Below are positions 1-7,244 of a DNA stretch of 12,720 bases, piece by piece. The notes below the pieces were generated by a model. It saw only the letters and a program-made list of their open reading frames with translations, did no database searches and was not told the DNA's origin. The translations under genes were made by a program, and so were the position numbers. The DNA is from WRAI01 sp031549605 (GTDB taxonomy: Bacteria; Bacillota; Clostridia; Oscillospirales; UBA929), in the NCBI GenBank assembly GCA_031549605.1, contig JAVBPM010000045.1, forward strand, positions 1-12,720, in the 5' to 3' direction. The first letter of the stretch is position 1, and every line of letters begins with the position of its first letter.

Positions 1-131
1 TACGCAAGTTCTATTCCTTTGATGACTTTGCCAAACAGCTCTCACTGCACAATCGTTGGTACAACCGCTTCCCCATGAAACCTCTCGCTTGGCGCTCTCC
101 GCTCGTCTTCCTCCGTGTAACACATGTTTGA
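1..131 (+). CDS. Transposase C-terminal end (partial, enters from left edge)
   Basis: The frame starting at position 3 is open from the window edge to a TGA at 129-131. It encodes about 42 residues beginning RKFYSFDDFAKQLSLHNRWY and containing NRFPMKPLAWRSP. This pattern (YSFxDFxxQLxxHNRxYNxFPMxPLxWxSP) is what I know from the extreme C-terminus of DDE integrase-core transposases of IS481-like elements in Clostridia. The catalytic residues would lie outside the window, so I cannot say whether the gene is intact. The sequence just past the stop (about 123-141), read on the minus strand, begins TGTAGGATTGTCAAACATG and could be the terminal inverted repeat of the element; its mate is not in view. 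The stretch is AT-richer than the rest of the window, consistent with transfer. Confidence 0.55.
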   Translation, partial: RKFYSFDDFAKQLSLHNRWYNRFPMKPLAWRSPLVFLRVTHV

Positions 132-156
132 CAATCCTACAGAATACATTATATTA

Positions 157-195
157 AAACAGCAGCCTATCAGTTTTTATATTGATAGGCTGTTG
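157..195 (-). terminator. Hairpin after the tnpV remnant, probable terminator
   Basis: The arms CAGCCTATCA (163-172) and TGATAGGCTG (183-192) form a perfect 10-bp stem with a 10-nt AT-rich loop. Read on the minus strand the stem is followed by CTGTTTTAATAT, a short T run, so it fits a minus-strand terminator. It lies 12 nt beyond the stop of the TnpV remnant at 205. The plus-strand side has no T run, so it is less likely to end the transposase transcript. Confidence 0.5.
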
Positions 196-204
196 TAGAG
201 CTTA

Positions 205-354
205 TCAATAAATCACTTCACTTAGTACAACTTCTTTGGCACAGGCTTTGATATTATTCATTTCTCCAACCCATGCCATCTGGTCGTTCGCCTTTAGTTG
301 TTCTGTGATACCTCGCTGTACTGCCATTTGTTTACATGTAAAAATTCTGATTAT
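205..354 (-). pseudogene. tnpV: TnpV-like transposon protein, C-terminal remnant
   Basis: On the minus strand an open stretch runs from just after a stop at about 357 to a TGA at 207-205. From the only ATG (327) it gives 40 residues, including ITEQLKANDQMAWV and then GEMNNIKACAKEVV. This closely resembles the C-terminus of TnpV, a protein of roughly 110-130 residues carried by Tn4451/Tn5398-like and other integrative elements of Clostridia, whose tail typically reads xxGxTEQLKAENQMxWVxxMNNI...EIVxxELIY. The residues before the ATG (FTCKQ) still match the family's usual KQMA context, so the ATG is internal and the N-terminal two thirds are missing. I read this as a decayed remnant rather than a gene. 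It faces the transposase end at the left edge. Confidence 0.7.
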
Positions 355-369
355 TTATACTTTACATGC

Positions 370-400
370 AAAAACGGGACCTTCCTTATGGAAAGCCCCG
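370..400 (-). terminator. Intrinsic terminator of the ABC/two-component operon
   Basis: Read on the minus strand, arms CGGGGCTTTCC and GGAAGGTCCCG (positions 400-390 and 385-375) pair over all 11 positions, two of them G-U, around an ATAA loop. TTTTT follows at 374-370. It lies about 140 nt beyond the stop of the permease gene, with no other convincing gene between, so it most likely ends the long minus-strand operon. Confidence 0.8.
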
Positions 401-539
401 CTTAGGGTTGCCTTTCTTCTTTGAATACATCGGCGCACCGTATCCCCGTATATCAGTACTGTCCGGACGATAACTGCGCCTTGCTGTTCGCCTTCGTCAC
501 GTTCTGCGACACCAACAGGGTCAGCACTTCTTCCGTTAC

Positions 540-3104
540 CTACAGCATATCCGTTTTCAGCGCTTCGACCGTGTTTTCCTTTTTGACCTTGCTAATCGAA
601 TAGAGCATAGTGGCGAATACCACGAGGAAGACGCCGACGACGCTAATTCCGACGCTTGCCCACGGCATGGAAAACGGGACATCGACGCCCGCCATGACGG
701 CGTTGTAAATCAAATACGTGATGCCAAAGGAAACAGGCAGCCCGTACAGCAGCGCTTTTACTCCGTAAAACAAGCATTCGAAATTCATCATTCGGTTAAA
801 GCCGCGACTTGTCATGCCCACCGATTTGAGCATGGCGAACTCCCGCCGCCGCAGATTGATATTGGTTGAAATCGTGTTGAACACATTGGCCACGGTGATG
901 AGCGAAATCAAAATGATGAACCCGTAGGTAAACACATTGAGCACCAGCAACGTCTTGCGGTGGGCCTGCTCCATCTCCGCTACGTTGTAGAGCGAGTATC
1001 CCGAGGTTATGTGATTGTCCTTCAATATGGTGTTCATCTCGCCAACCGACTTGTTGGGATCGTTGGACATAAACGTAAGATAGCGTGAATCCAGCGTGCT
1101 CATGTTATACGGATAATCGGGCAGGAGCGAAACGGGAGCAAATGCGTTTATGCCGAAATTTGTTCTGGAAAAAATCGTCGCGGGCATGCTGTCTACAAAA
1201 TGCAATGTAACATCCTTGCCTAATCCCGTCTCGGCGCTTTCGGCAGCTGCCAGGCTGATAGACATCGGCTTATTGGTTTCAAACAGGTCGAACACCACAT
1301 ATCTGTCGGTCGTCGGATCATACTCATTTACCATGGAATAGGCAAGCAGCTTTGACGAATCCTCCATATAGTCGCTTGGAGCGAGCCCCAGCTCTTTCAA
1401 GTACTCCGAAAAAGTGGCGTCGTCGATAAAGTTGATGATAACTCCGGTCTCGTAGTCCTCAGCGTCTAGCTGGCCAACTCCCAAAAATTCCCGGCTTCGC
1501 TCGCTGAAAACATCCGGCGACAGTGGTGTCATATCTTGCAGGCTCATCTGATAAGCGCTGTCGGTAATGCCGCTCACAGACTTCAACTGATCATACAGCG
1601 CCACCGTTCCATCGACAGAAAGGCTGCTCATTTCAATGGCAATATCGAAACCCGATTCGGCTATCGAGTTTGTCGCGCCCTGCTGCAAATACATTCCGAA
1701 GCCGCTCACCGAAATGAACAACACGATGCTGACAAAGAGCGATAGCACGGTGCTGCGGTACCGTTTTTTGTTGCGCTTGAAGTTTTTCATCGCGAGCGTT
1801 CCCTCAAGCCCAAACAGCTGCTGAACCAGCTTCGACGTTTTGATTTTTTGGGCGCTGATGTTGATGTCGGACGTCTGGCGGATGGCTTCGATGGCCGACA
1901 GCTTCGCCGCCTTTTTGGCGGGCAGATAGGCGGAAATCAAGATGGTCGAAACACCCACCAGTATGGCGGTAACCACCGAAACAACGGATACGCTCAGTGT
2001 GAGCGGCACATGGGAGGCCGACATTTCTTTGAAAATATCCCCGAGTAACGCCAGCGTTACCCCTATGCCGCCAATGCCGAGCAGTACGCCCAGCGGTATG
2101 CCGATGAGCCCGATGCAGGCGCCCTCAAATATCACCGACTTGCGCAGCTGCTTTCCGGTCGCGCCGACAGACGACAAAATGCCAAACTGCCTGGTGCGTT
2201 CGCTGACCGATATGGAAAAGGAATTGTAAATCAACAGCACGGAGCCGACCATGATCAGGACGATGAGTATGGCCCCCAGTGAATACAGCACAATCATGAA
2301 GCTGTCGCTGCCGGACACACCCTGAAACCGCAGCAGGTCGGCATTGTATCGGAACGCGCCGTCGTATTTCTCAGTAAAGTCATACACGGCACTCGGCCGG
2401 TCGAGCTTAACGTAAGCGTTCAGACGGCCCGCCGACGCGGCGGAAGCGCCGCCAAGGCCGGTTATAACAGAAAAGCCCGGCGCTGCATAGGATTCAAAAC
2501 CAGGCCGCTCGCAAACACCGACAATCGTATAGCTTTTGGTGCCCGTGGGCGTGAACGTCTCGGCTTGGCCCTCCTGACCGCTTTGATAGGAGCTGTTTTG
2601 TCCCAACGTCTCGTCGGCCAACACACGGACACCGACATCCAGCGTCAGCGTGTCGCCGATGGCATACGAAACACCGCCGTTTGCCTCGATATGCTCGGAA
2701 ATCAAAAGCTCGCCTTCGTTTTGCGGCAGTCGGCCGGCCAACAGCTTGAGCGGTATGGTTTCAAAGGCCTCGGCACTGAACGCACTCACAAATATATACG
2801 GCTTGCTCTCATTGCGGCTGCCGTCCAGTTTTGCGTAGCCGATGTCCTGTGTCACGCTGATTGCTTCGGTTCGGTCGTCGGCTGCCAGTTGATTGATAAA
2901 CACGCGGTCAACACCGGTATATTGAACATGCCAGTCGCCGTCTTCGGCTATCACCGTTTGCACAAGGTAATGCTGCAAGGAGGAAATGAAGGTGGTAACG
3001 GCCGTGAGCAGCGCCGCCGAAAGGACGACGCCGACAATCGTGACAATCGTCCGCGTGCGGTTTTTCCTGAGGCCCTGCAGCGTGACTTTGTTGAACACGT
3101 TCAT
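540..3104 (-). CDS. ABC transporter permease, FtsX/MacB-type, two FtsX domains
   Basis: This 854-residue membrane protein is the permease partner of the ATPase encoded just upstream. I see eight hydrophobic segments, near residues 19-41, 268-293, 326-352, 370-393, 452-473, 718-745, 775-800 and 815-836. They bracket two large extracytoplasmic domains (about 42-267 and 474-717). Each half carries the FtsX-type motif after a membrane segment: SERTRQFGILSSVGAT (301-316) and RRREFAMLKSVGMT (752-765). This is the standard arrangement of long FtsX-domain permeases of Bacillota; it differs from BceB, which is shorter with ten segments. These exporters work by mechanotransmission on the outer membrane face rather than by a classical pore; the substrate (peptide, lipid or antibiotic) cannot be read from sequence. 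The ATG overlaps the ATPase stop by 4 nt (ATGA) and has AGGAGG 8 nt upstream. After the TAG stop the frame stays open for 28 more codons, with no sign that these belong to the protein. Confidence 0.9.
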   Translation of the reverse strand: MNVFNKVTLQGLRKNRTRTIVTIVGVVLSAALLTAVTTFISSLQHYLVQTVIAEDGDWHVQYTGVDRVFINQLAADDRTEAISVTQDIGYAKLDGSRNESKPYIFVSAFSAEAFETIPLKLLAGRLPQNEGELLISEHIEANGGVSYAIGDTLTLDVGVRVLADETLGQNSSYQSGQEGQAETFTPTGTKSYTIVGVCERPGFESYAAPGFSVITGLGGASAASAGRLNAYVKLDRPSAVYDFTEKYDGAFRYNADLLRFQGVSGSDSFMIVLYSLGAILIVLIMVGSVLLIYNSFSISVSERTRQFGILSSVGATGKQLRKSVIFEGACIGLIGIPLGVLLGIGGIGVTLALLGDIFKEMSASHVPLTLSVSVVSVVTAILVGVSTILISAYLPAKKAAKLSAIEAIRQTSDINISAQKIKTSKLVQQLFGLEGTLAMKNFKRNKKRYRSTVLSLFVSIVLFISVSGFGMYLQQGATNSIAESGFDIAIEMSSLSVDGTVALYDQLKSVSGITDSAYQMSLQDMTPLSPDVFSERSREFLGVGQLDAEDYETGVIINFIDDATFSEYLKELGLAPSDYMEDSSKLLAYSMVNEYDPTTDRYVVFDLFETNKPMSISLAAAESAETGLGKDVTLHFVDSMPATIFSRTNFGINAFAPVSLLPDYPYNMSTLDSRYLTFMSNDPNKSVGEMNTILKDNHITSGYSLYNVAEMEQAHRKTLLVLNVFTYGFIILISLITVANVFNTISTNINLRRREFAMLKSVGMTSRGFNRMMNFECLFYGVKALLYGLPVSFGITYLIYNAVMAGVDVPFSMPWASVGISVVGVFLVVFATMLYSISKVKKENTVEALKTDML

Positions 3105-3805
3105 GTCAAATTCCCTCCTGCGCGGGACTTGACAACCTCGTTTCTCGTGATTTTACCGTCCTCGATGCTGATGATACGGTCGGCCTGCAAGGCGATGTTT
3201 TCATCGTGGGTAATGACAATCAGGGTCTGATTGTACTTTTGGTTGCTCAGCTTCAGCAGCTCGACAATCTGCTGACCGTTCTTCGAGTCTAGGTTGCCCG
3301 TCGGCTCGTCGGCAAGGACGATGGCGGGCGCGTTAATCAGCGCCCTGCCGATGGACACGCGCTGCTGCTGGCCGCCGGACAGCTGATTGGGCAGGTGCGT
3401 TGTGCGGTCGGTCAGACTCAGCGTACTAAGCAGCTCGTCAAGCCGCTCCTGGTTTACCTTGCGGCTGTCCATCAGCACCGGCAGCGTTATGTTCTCCACC
3501 ACATTGAGTACCGGAATCAGGTTGTAAAACTGATAAATCAAGCCCACCTGCCGGCGGCGAAACACGGCAAGCTGCTCCGGGTTCTGGGCGTAGACGTCGA
3601 TGTTGTCGACATAGACCTTGCCGGAGGAGGGCGTGTCAACGCCGCCGAGGATGTGCAGCAGGGTCGATTTGCCCGAGCCGCTCGGCCCGATGACCGCGAC
3701 AAACTCGCCTTTGCCTACGGAAAAGGACACGTCGTCCAGCGCCTTGACAAGCCCCTCGCCTTTGCCATAGCTTTTGCACAGGTTCTCTACCCGTAAAATC
3801 TCCAT
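3101..3805 (-). CDS. ABC transporter ATP-binding protein (LolD/MacB class)
   Basis: This 234-residue cytoplasmic ATPase powers the FtsX-type permease. All motifs are intact: Walker A GPSGSGKST (40-48), Q-loop at Q92 in LIYQFYNLIP, signature LSGGQQQR (142-149), Walker B AIVLADEP (161-168) and H-loop H200. YQFYNLIPVLNVVENITLP is typical of the LolD/MacB/FtsE-like class that pairs with FtsX-domain permeases. The length is normal. The chosen ATG at 3805 has a good ribosome binding site (GGGAGG, 8 nt upstream). Its stop overlaps the permease start by 4 nt, indicating translational coupling. It follows the kinase gene after 90 nt that hold a phased repeat array, so it may have its own regulated promoter in addition to read-through from the two-component genes. 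Confidence 0.93.
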   Translation of the reverse strand: MEILRVENLCKSYGKGEGLVKALDDVSFSVGKGEFVAVIGPSGSGKSTLLHILGGVDTPSSGKVYVDNIDVYAQNPEQLAVFRRRQVGLIYQFYNLIPVLNVVENITLPVLMDSRKVNQERLDELLSTLSLTDRTTHLPNQLSGGQQQRVSIGRALINAPAIVLADEPTGNLDSKNGQQIVELLKLSNQKYNQTLIVITHDENIALQADRIISIEDGKITRNEVVKSRAGGNLT

Positions 3806-3851
3806 ACATCATGCCTCCCTTTCTGTTTGTCTCCATGGTAGCAAACCGCAA

Positions 3852-3898
3852 TGACAAACCGGTGACTGCAACATGACTAAAACGTCATATAACCGTCA
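3852..3898. promoter_or_regulatory. Phased TGAC/GTCA array, candidate response-regulator site
   Basis: In the gap between the kinase stop and the ATPase gene, TGAC occurs on the plus strand at 3852, 3863 and 3874, exactly 11 nt apart. It is followed by the inverted form GTCA at 3884 and 3895, again 11 nt apart. On the coding strand of the ABC genes the repeats read GTTTTAGTCA, GTTGCAGTCA and GGTTTGTCA. OmpR-family regulators commonly bind direct repeats of about one helical turn, and here such a regulator is encoded in the same operon. I did not find a convincing -35/-10 pair close by, so the function as an operator is inferred. Confidence 0.45.
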
Positions 3899-4903
3899 AG
3901 CGGCATGATGATAGTATCTAACCGTGAAGCAGGCGCCGCCGCGCTCGTGGTTGGACGCTTTGATAACGGCGTTTTGCGAGGACAGGATCATCCGGCTAAG
4001 TGCCAGTCCGATGCCAAAGTTGTTGTCCTTGTTGTGGTTGCGCTGGTAAAACCGCTCAAAGATATGCGGCAGGTCGGCGGCATCAATGCCGCTGCCGCTG
4101 TCGGTTACGACAATCTCGGTAAAAATGGCATTCTCGGCAAACGAAACGTCGATGCTGCCGCCGTTATCGGTATGCTCCATGCTGTTTTTAATAATGTTGC
4201 CAAACGCCTCTGCCGACCATTTTAAGTCGCCGGTAAAGCGCGCGGTCGAGTCGCCGTCCATGTGCAGCGTGACATCGCGCAGCTCAAGCGGGATTTGCAG
4301 CGGCTTCACCGCCTCGGCCAGCATGTCGGTTACCGCGACCGGCTCGTGTTTGAACACCGCCGTACCGGCGTCAATCTTCGATATTTTGAGCAGGCTGGTC
4401 AGCAGCCAGTCGATGCGCGCAAGCAGCGCCTCGGCCTCCCGGCACAGCTCGGTGCGGCTGCCATTGTCCAAATCGGGATTGTTCAAAAAGGTGACAATCA
4501 TCGTGACAGAGGTCAGCGGCGTCCGCAGCTGGTGGGCAATGTCGGCCATAGAATTGGCCAGATAGCGTTTATCCTCCGCCAGTGACTCGGAATGCTCCTT
4601 CAGCCGCATCGTCATCTTTTGAATCTCGCTCTGGAGGATAGACAGCTCGCCCTCGTCACACTGGGCTATTTCCAGCGCATCCCGGCCGTGCAGCACCAGG
4701 TCAATTTGCTCGGAAAGCCGTGCGATTTTGTTGTACCGCCGCTGTGTATACACAAAAAACGCCGAACAGAGTCCGGCGCATACCACACTGGTTAACAGAC
4801 CGGCCGTGAGATTGGCGAAAAAGCCCGCGACAATGGCAATGACGCAAAACGCAACCGTGACGATAAAAAAGACCCTGTTTTCTTTGCTTCTGAAAAACGC
4901 CAT
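3896..4903 (-). CDS. Sensor histidine kinase, short-loop (BceS/VanS-like)
   Basis: This 335-residue membrane kinase is the likely partner of the response regulator encoded upstream. The start chosen is the ATG at 4903 (MAFFRSKENR), one nucleotide past the regulator's stop; a longer frame reaching 4975 would overlap the regulator deeply and is unlikely. Two membrane segments (about 11-30 and 34-53) are separated by only a few residues, so there is almost no outside sensor domain. A linker follows (KIARLSEQIDLVLHGRD, then GELSILQSEIQK). The phosphoacceptor H-box is IAHQLRTPLTSV with His124, and the ATPase domain has the N-box FGNIIKNSMEH (235-245), G1 DSGSGI (268-273), FERFY, and G2 GIGLAL (297-302). 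All catalytic motifs look intact. Such kinases often sense through a neighbouring membrane transporter, which fits the ABC genes downstream. Confidence 0.92.
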   Translation of the reverse strand: MAFFRSKENRVFFIVTVAFCVIAIVAGFFANLTAGLLTSVVCAGLCSAFFVYTQRRYNKIARLSEQIDLVLHGRDALEIAQCDEGELSILQSEIQKMTMRLKEHSESLAEDKRYLANSMADIAHQLRTPLTSVTMIVTFLNNPDLDNGSRTELCREAEALLARIDWLLTSLLKISKIDAGTAVFKHEPVAVTDMLAEAVKPLQIPLELRDVTLHMDGDSTARFTGDLKWSAEAFGNIIKNSMEHTDNGGSIDVSFAENAIFTEIVVTDSGSGIDAADLPHIFERFYQRNHNKDNNFGIGLALSRMILSSQNAVIKASNHERGGACFTVRYYHHAA

Positions 4904-4904
4904 A

Positions 4905-5576
4905 TCACGCCCCCATCCTGTAGCCAAGGCCGCGCACCGTCTTGATGACCGTCGGATGCTGCGGGTCGGTTTCAATTTTCTCGCGCAGTCTTTTGATATA
5001 GACCGTCAGCGTATTGTCATTGACAAATTCGCCGGCGATGTCCCATATCTCGGACAGCAGCTTGTCGCGCGACAACACAATGCCGCGGTTGTTGACAAAC
5101 ACAAGCAGCAGCTTGTATTCCAGCGCCGACAGAAACAACTCGGCTTCGTTTTTGCAGACCGTGCCCCGAACGAGGTCAATCTTGAGGTCGCCGAGCTGAA
5201 CGACCGACTCGGCTTTGCCGCTCCGTCTGAGGACATTTTTAATGCGCGACAGCAGCTCCATGGGCCGAAACGGCTTGGTGATATAGTCGTCCGCGCCCAA
5301 CGCAAAGCCGGTCACCACGCTGTGTTCATCGTCGGAAGCGGTCAGGAAAATGACAGGAATGTCCCCGATGCGCTTGGCCGCCGTGCATACGGCGTAGCCG
5401 TTGCCGTCGGGCAGCGAAATGTCCAGCAGGATGAGGTCGAAATGCTCGTTTTCAAGCGTATCGACCGCAGCGTTTTGGCTGTTTGCCGACGCGACGGCAT
5501 AGCCCTGCCCGGTCAGCAACAGGCACAGGTGTTTAGCGATATTTACATCATCCTCGACGACTAACAGCTTGTCCAT
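4905..5576 (-). CDS. OmpR/PhoB-family response regulator
   Basis: This 223-residue cytoplasmic transcription factor has a receiver domain (about 1-118) and a C-terminal winged-helix DNA-binding domain (about 125-223). The receiver has the acidic pair E8/D9-D10 (VVEDD), the phosphoacceptor D52 in LILLDISLPDG, T79 in FLTAS and K101 in DYITKPF, all intact. The DNA-binding domain ends with the typical VYIKRLREKIE...IKTVRGLGYRM. The start at 5576 has GGGAGGG about 4-5 nt upstream. The kinase gene begins 1 nt after the stop. The nearest transporter genes are the expected targets, and the phased TGAC array at 3852-3898 is a candidate binding site. Confidence 0.95.
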   Translation of the reverse strand: MDKLLVVEDDVNIAKHLCLLLTGQGYAVASANSQNAAVDTLENEHFDLILLDISLPDGNGYAVCTAAKRIGDIPVIFLTASDDEHSVVTGFALGADDYITKPFRPMELLSRIKNVLRRSGKAESVVQLGDLKIDLVRGTVCKNEAELFLSALEYKLLLVFVNNRGIVLSRDKLLSEIWDIAGEFVNDNTLTVYIKRLREKIETDPQHPTVIKTVRGLGYRMGA

Positions 5577-5631
5577 AGAACCCTCCCAATCATGCCTTAC
5601 CTATTCGGGCAAGCAGTGACGCCACAGCAGC

Positions 5632-6147
5632 TTATTCCCCGCTGATAGCGCCGCCGACGACCTCGCCGGTCTGGGTGTCAACGTAGATGGTTAGATAGGT
5701 GCCAATGCCCTCTTGGCCGTCGATAAAGCCGACGTAATACACAGGCGCATCCCAAACAACACGCCCCTCATCGTAATTGTGCGGCTGGTCAATCGTCTCA
5801 ATGGGATATGTCGACGGCGCCACGCAGGGCCGCAGCTCCACCACGCGGCAGTATAAATTGCTCTCTTGCCAGTCGCGCAGCGACTCCACCGCTCCGCAAA
5901 GAGCGCCGGCCGTCTCGCGCGCGACGGCTTCGGCCTCCTCGGGCGTTATCTTTACAAGCGCGGGGTCAACCACGCTTTCGGCCACTACATCATCGGTAGC
6001 GGTCACCTCGGCCGGCTCGTCTGTATTAGCGGCGCTGGCTGTCGGAGCGGCGGTCGGCGCGCGGTCGTTTCGCTCGTCCGAATCGCAGGCGGTCAACAAC
6101 AGCGACATTGTCATAACACACAGCAAGGCAACTATTGTTTTCTTCAT
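5632..6147 (-). CDS. Small lipoprotein with PepSY-like C-terminus
   Basis: This 171-residue protein begins with a classic lipoprotein signal, MKK followed by a hydrophobic run and the lipobox LLTAC with the lipidated Cys at 21. It then has a low-complexity, Thr/Ala/Asp/Glu-rich linker to about residue 65. The folded part (about 68-171) starts with ITPEEAEAVARETAG and ends YYVGFIDGQEGIGTYLTIYVDTQTGEVVGG, which resembles PepSY-type domains (an EA-rich helix, then strands ending in D-x-x-T-G-E-V). Two further Cys (84, 99) lie in the folded part. The ATG at 6147 has GGAGGTGT upstream. It is first in the minus-strand operon, 55 nt before the response regulator with no terminator between, so it may be a surface accessory (ligand binding or signal modulation) for the kinase and ABC exporter. 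The function is inferred from position only. Confidence 0.8.
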   Translation of the reverse strand: MKKTIVALLCVMTMSLLLTACDSDERNDRAPTAAPTASAANTDEPAEVTATDDVVAESVVDPALVKITPEEAEAVARETAGALCGAVESLRDWQESNLYCRVVELRPCVAPSTYPIETIDQPHNYDEGRVVWDAPVYYVGFIDGQEGIGTYLTIYVDTQTGEVVGGAISGE

Positions 6148-6185
6148 GTCTACACCTCCAGTTTAGAAAACACTAAGCTTTCTTC

Positions 6186-6214
6186 AGTGTATACCGTCAT
6201 GGCCCAAAATTCAA
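6186..6214 (-). promoter_or_regulatory. Sigma-A-like promoter of the lipoprotein/TCS/ABC operon
   Basis: On the minus strand TTGAAT (6214-6209) and TACACT (6191-6186) are separated by exactly 17 nt and lie about 40 nt upstream of the lipoprotein ATG. Each box matches the sigma-A consensus at four of six positions. A TATACA register two nt earlier would give a 15-nt spacer. Confidence 0.5.
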
Positions 6215-6238
6215 GGGCGGCTGGATATAAACCGACCG

Positions 6239-6271
6239 CAGCCGCGTCCTGCGCTTGTCAGGACGCGGCTG
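6239..6271. repeat. 13-bp perfect inverted repeat in the divergent intergenic region
   Basis: The arms CAGCCGCGTCCTG (6239-6251) and CAGGACGCGGCTG (6259-6271) are perfect complements around a 7-nt spacer. There is no T run on either side, so it is not a normal terminator. It sits between the lipoprotein promoter (minus strand) and the likely promoter of the plus-strand spore-surface genes. It could be an operator or a transcript boundary; its role is unknown. Confidence 0.6.
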
Positions 6272-6293
6272 GTGACATATTTCGACGCATTGT

Positions 6294-6323
6294 GACACGC
6301 GCCGCGAGGCCGGCGCATACAAT
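6294..6323 (+). promoter_or_regulatory. Candidate mother-cell sigma (SigK/SigE-like) promoter
   Basis: CATACAAT at 6316-6323 matches the -10 element of SigE promoters and, with one mismatch, the CATAnnnTA of SigK. GACAC at 6294-6298 gives an AC-containing -35 region 17 nt upstream, as in SigK promoters. No good sigma-A pair exists here, because the nearest TTG box is 22 nt away. A 7-bp hairpin (ACGGGGA 6328-6334 with TCCCCGT 6347-6353) would lie at the very 5' end of the RNA. The genes driven encode spore-surface-like proteins, which supports the reading, but the match is to consensus only. Confidence 0.35.
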
Positions 6324-6416
6324 GGTAACGGGGATAAGACTACGCGTCCCCGTGGACGGCGCGGCGGCGCAACAAACGCTGCCGGCCGGACGAATCTAAC
6401 TATGGGAGAGTGCAGG

Positions 6417-7244
6417 ATGAAAGATTTATTCGTTCTCAAAAACAGCGATGAACTAAACGTCACCACGCAGGGCAACTACCCGGCGTCTTTGACCTTGACC
6501 GAGGCGGGCGATCAGCCCTATCAGCTGTCGGGCACGGTTACCAATGCCGCTGGCGGCGCGGCGCTGCCGGGCGCCTATGTGGCCGTTTACGACTCGACGG
6601 GCGCCTTTGTCGCCGGCGATTATGTCGACGATGGCGGCGAATACGCCGTTGAGTTGCCCGTGGGCACCAACTATGAAGCCGTCGCCAGCGCGACCGGTTT
6701 CGCGCCGGCGGACTCGTTTACCTTCAGCATCACCGACACAAGCGTTACCAACGACTTTACGCTGACGGCCTACACCGACGAAGACCGGGTTATCTACGGT
6801 AAAGTCTTTGAGCCGGACGGCACGACCGCGGTCGGCGGCGCGCGCATTGACGTGGTTGACAGCACGGGCACCGTTGTCGCGACAACGGCGAGCATCGCCG
6901 ACGGCGAATACGCGGTGCCTGATTTGGCGCTGGGCGATTACTCGCTGGTGGTGTCCAAGGCCGGCTACAACATAGAGCGGCAAGCCGTCAGCATCACGGC
7001 CGGCAGCACGCTGGTGGAAGCCGACGTGACGCTGACCGCCTTTACCGAGCCGACCGGCTCGACCATCAGCGGCTTTATCACGCGCGCCGACACCACGGGC
7101 ATTGCCAACGCATGGGTGGGCTTGTACTCCTCGCCTCTCGAAGCGCTGGAACAGACCACCACAACCAATGCCGACGGCTACTACTGCTTTGAAAACCTGC
7201 CCGCCGCCGACTACGTCGTCAAAGCCAAAGCCGTCGAGCAGTAA
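6417..7244 (+). CDS. Protein of three carboxypeptidase-regulatory-like (CRL) domains
   Basis: This 275-residue protein starts at the ATG at 6417, preceded by GGGAGAG at a fitting distance; an ATG at 6402 lies upstream of that site. After a short lead, three beta-sandwich units of the CarboxypepD_reg/transthyretin-like type follow at about 37-118, 126-208 and 216-272. Each has the pattern (S)GxVxxxxGxxxxGAxVxVxDSTGxxVxxxxxxDGxYxVxxLxxGxYxxxxxxxGY. There is no signal peptide, membrane segment or sorting motif, and only one Cys (257). Such repeats serve as structural beta-sandwich modules. With a Cys-rich single-domain relative coupled to it (TAATG overlap) and a BclB-like collagen protein next, I infer a structural spore-surface component made in the mother cell. 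It is acidic and rich in Thr, Ala and Asp. The family call is fairly firm and the role is inferred. Confidence 0.75.
   Translation: MKDLFVLKNSDELNVTTQGNYPASLTLTEAGDQPYQLSGTVTNAAGGAALPGAYVAVYDSTGAFVAGDYVDDGGEYAVELPVGTNYEAVASATGFAPADSFTFSITDTSVTNDFTLTAYTDEDRVIYGKVFEPDGTTAVGGARIDVVDSTGTVVATTASIADGEYAVPDLALGDYSLVVSKAGYNIERQAVSITAGSTLVEADVTLTAFTEPTGSTISGFITRADTTGIANAWVGLYSSPLEALEQTTTTNADGYYCFENLPAADYVVKAKAVEQ

Noticed and set aside
453..539. 28 in-frame codons after the permease TAG (readthrough extension or mini-gene)
   Set aside because: Family permeases end near the TAG, the extension has no ribosome binding site or recognisable motif, and no recoding signal was seen.
236..603. Short plus-strand frames of about 60 codons in the left region
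   Set aside because: They lie opposite the TnpV remnant, a terminator and the permease 3' end, without ribosome binding sites or known motifs.
4904..4975. Longer kinase N-terminus starting at 4975
   Set aside because: It overlaps the response regulator by about 70 nt with a basic sequence unlike kinase N-termini. The ATG at 4903 directly follows the regulator stop.
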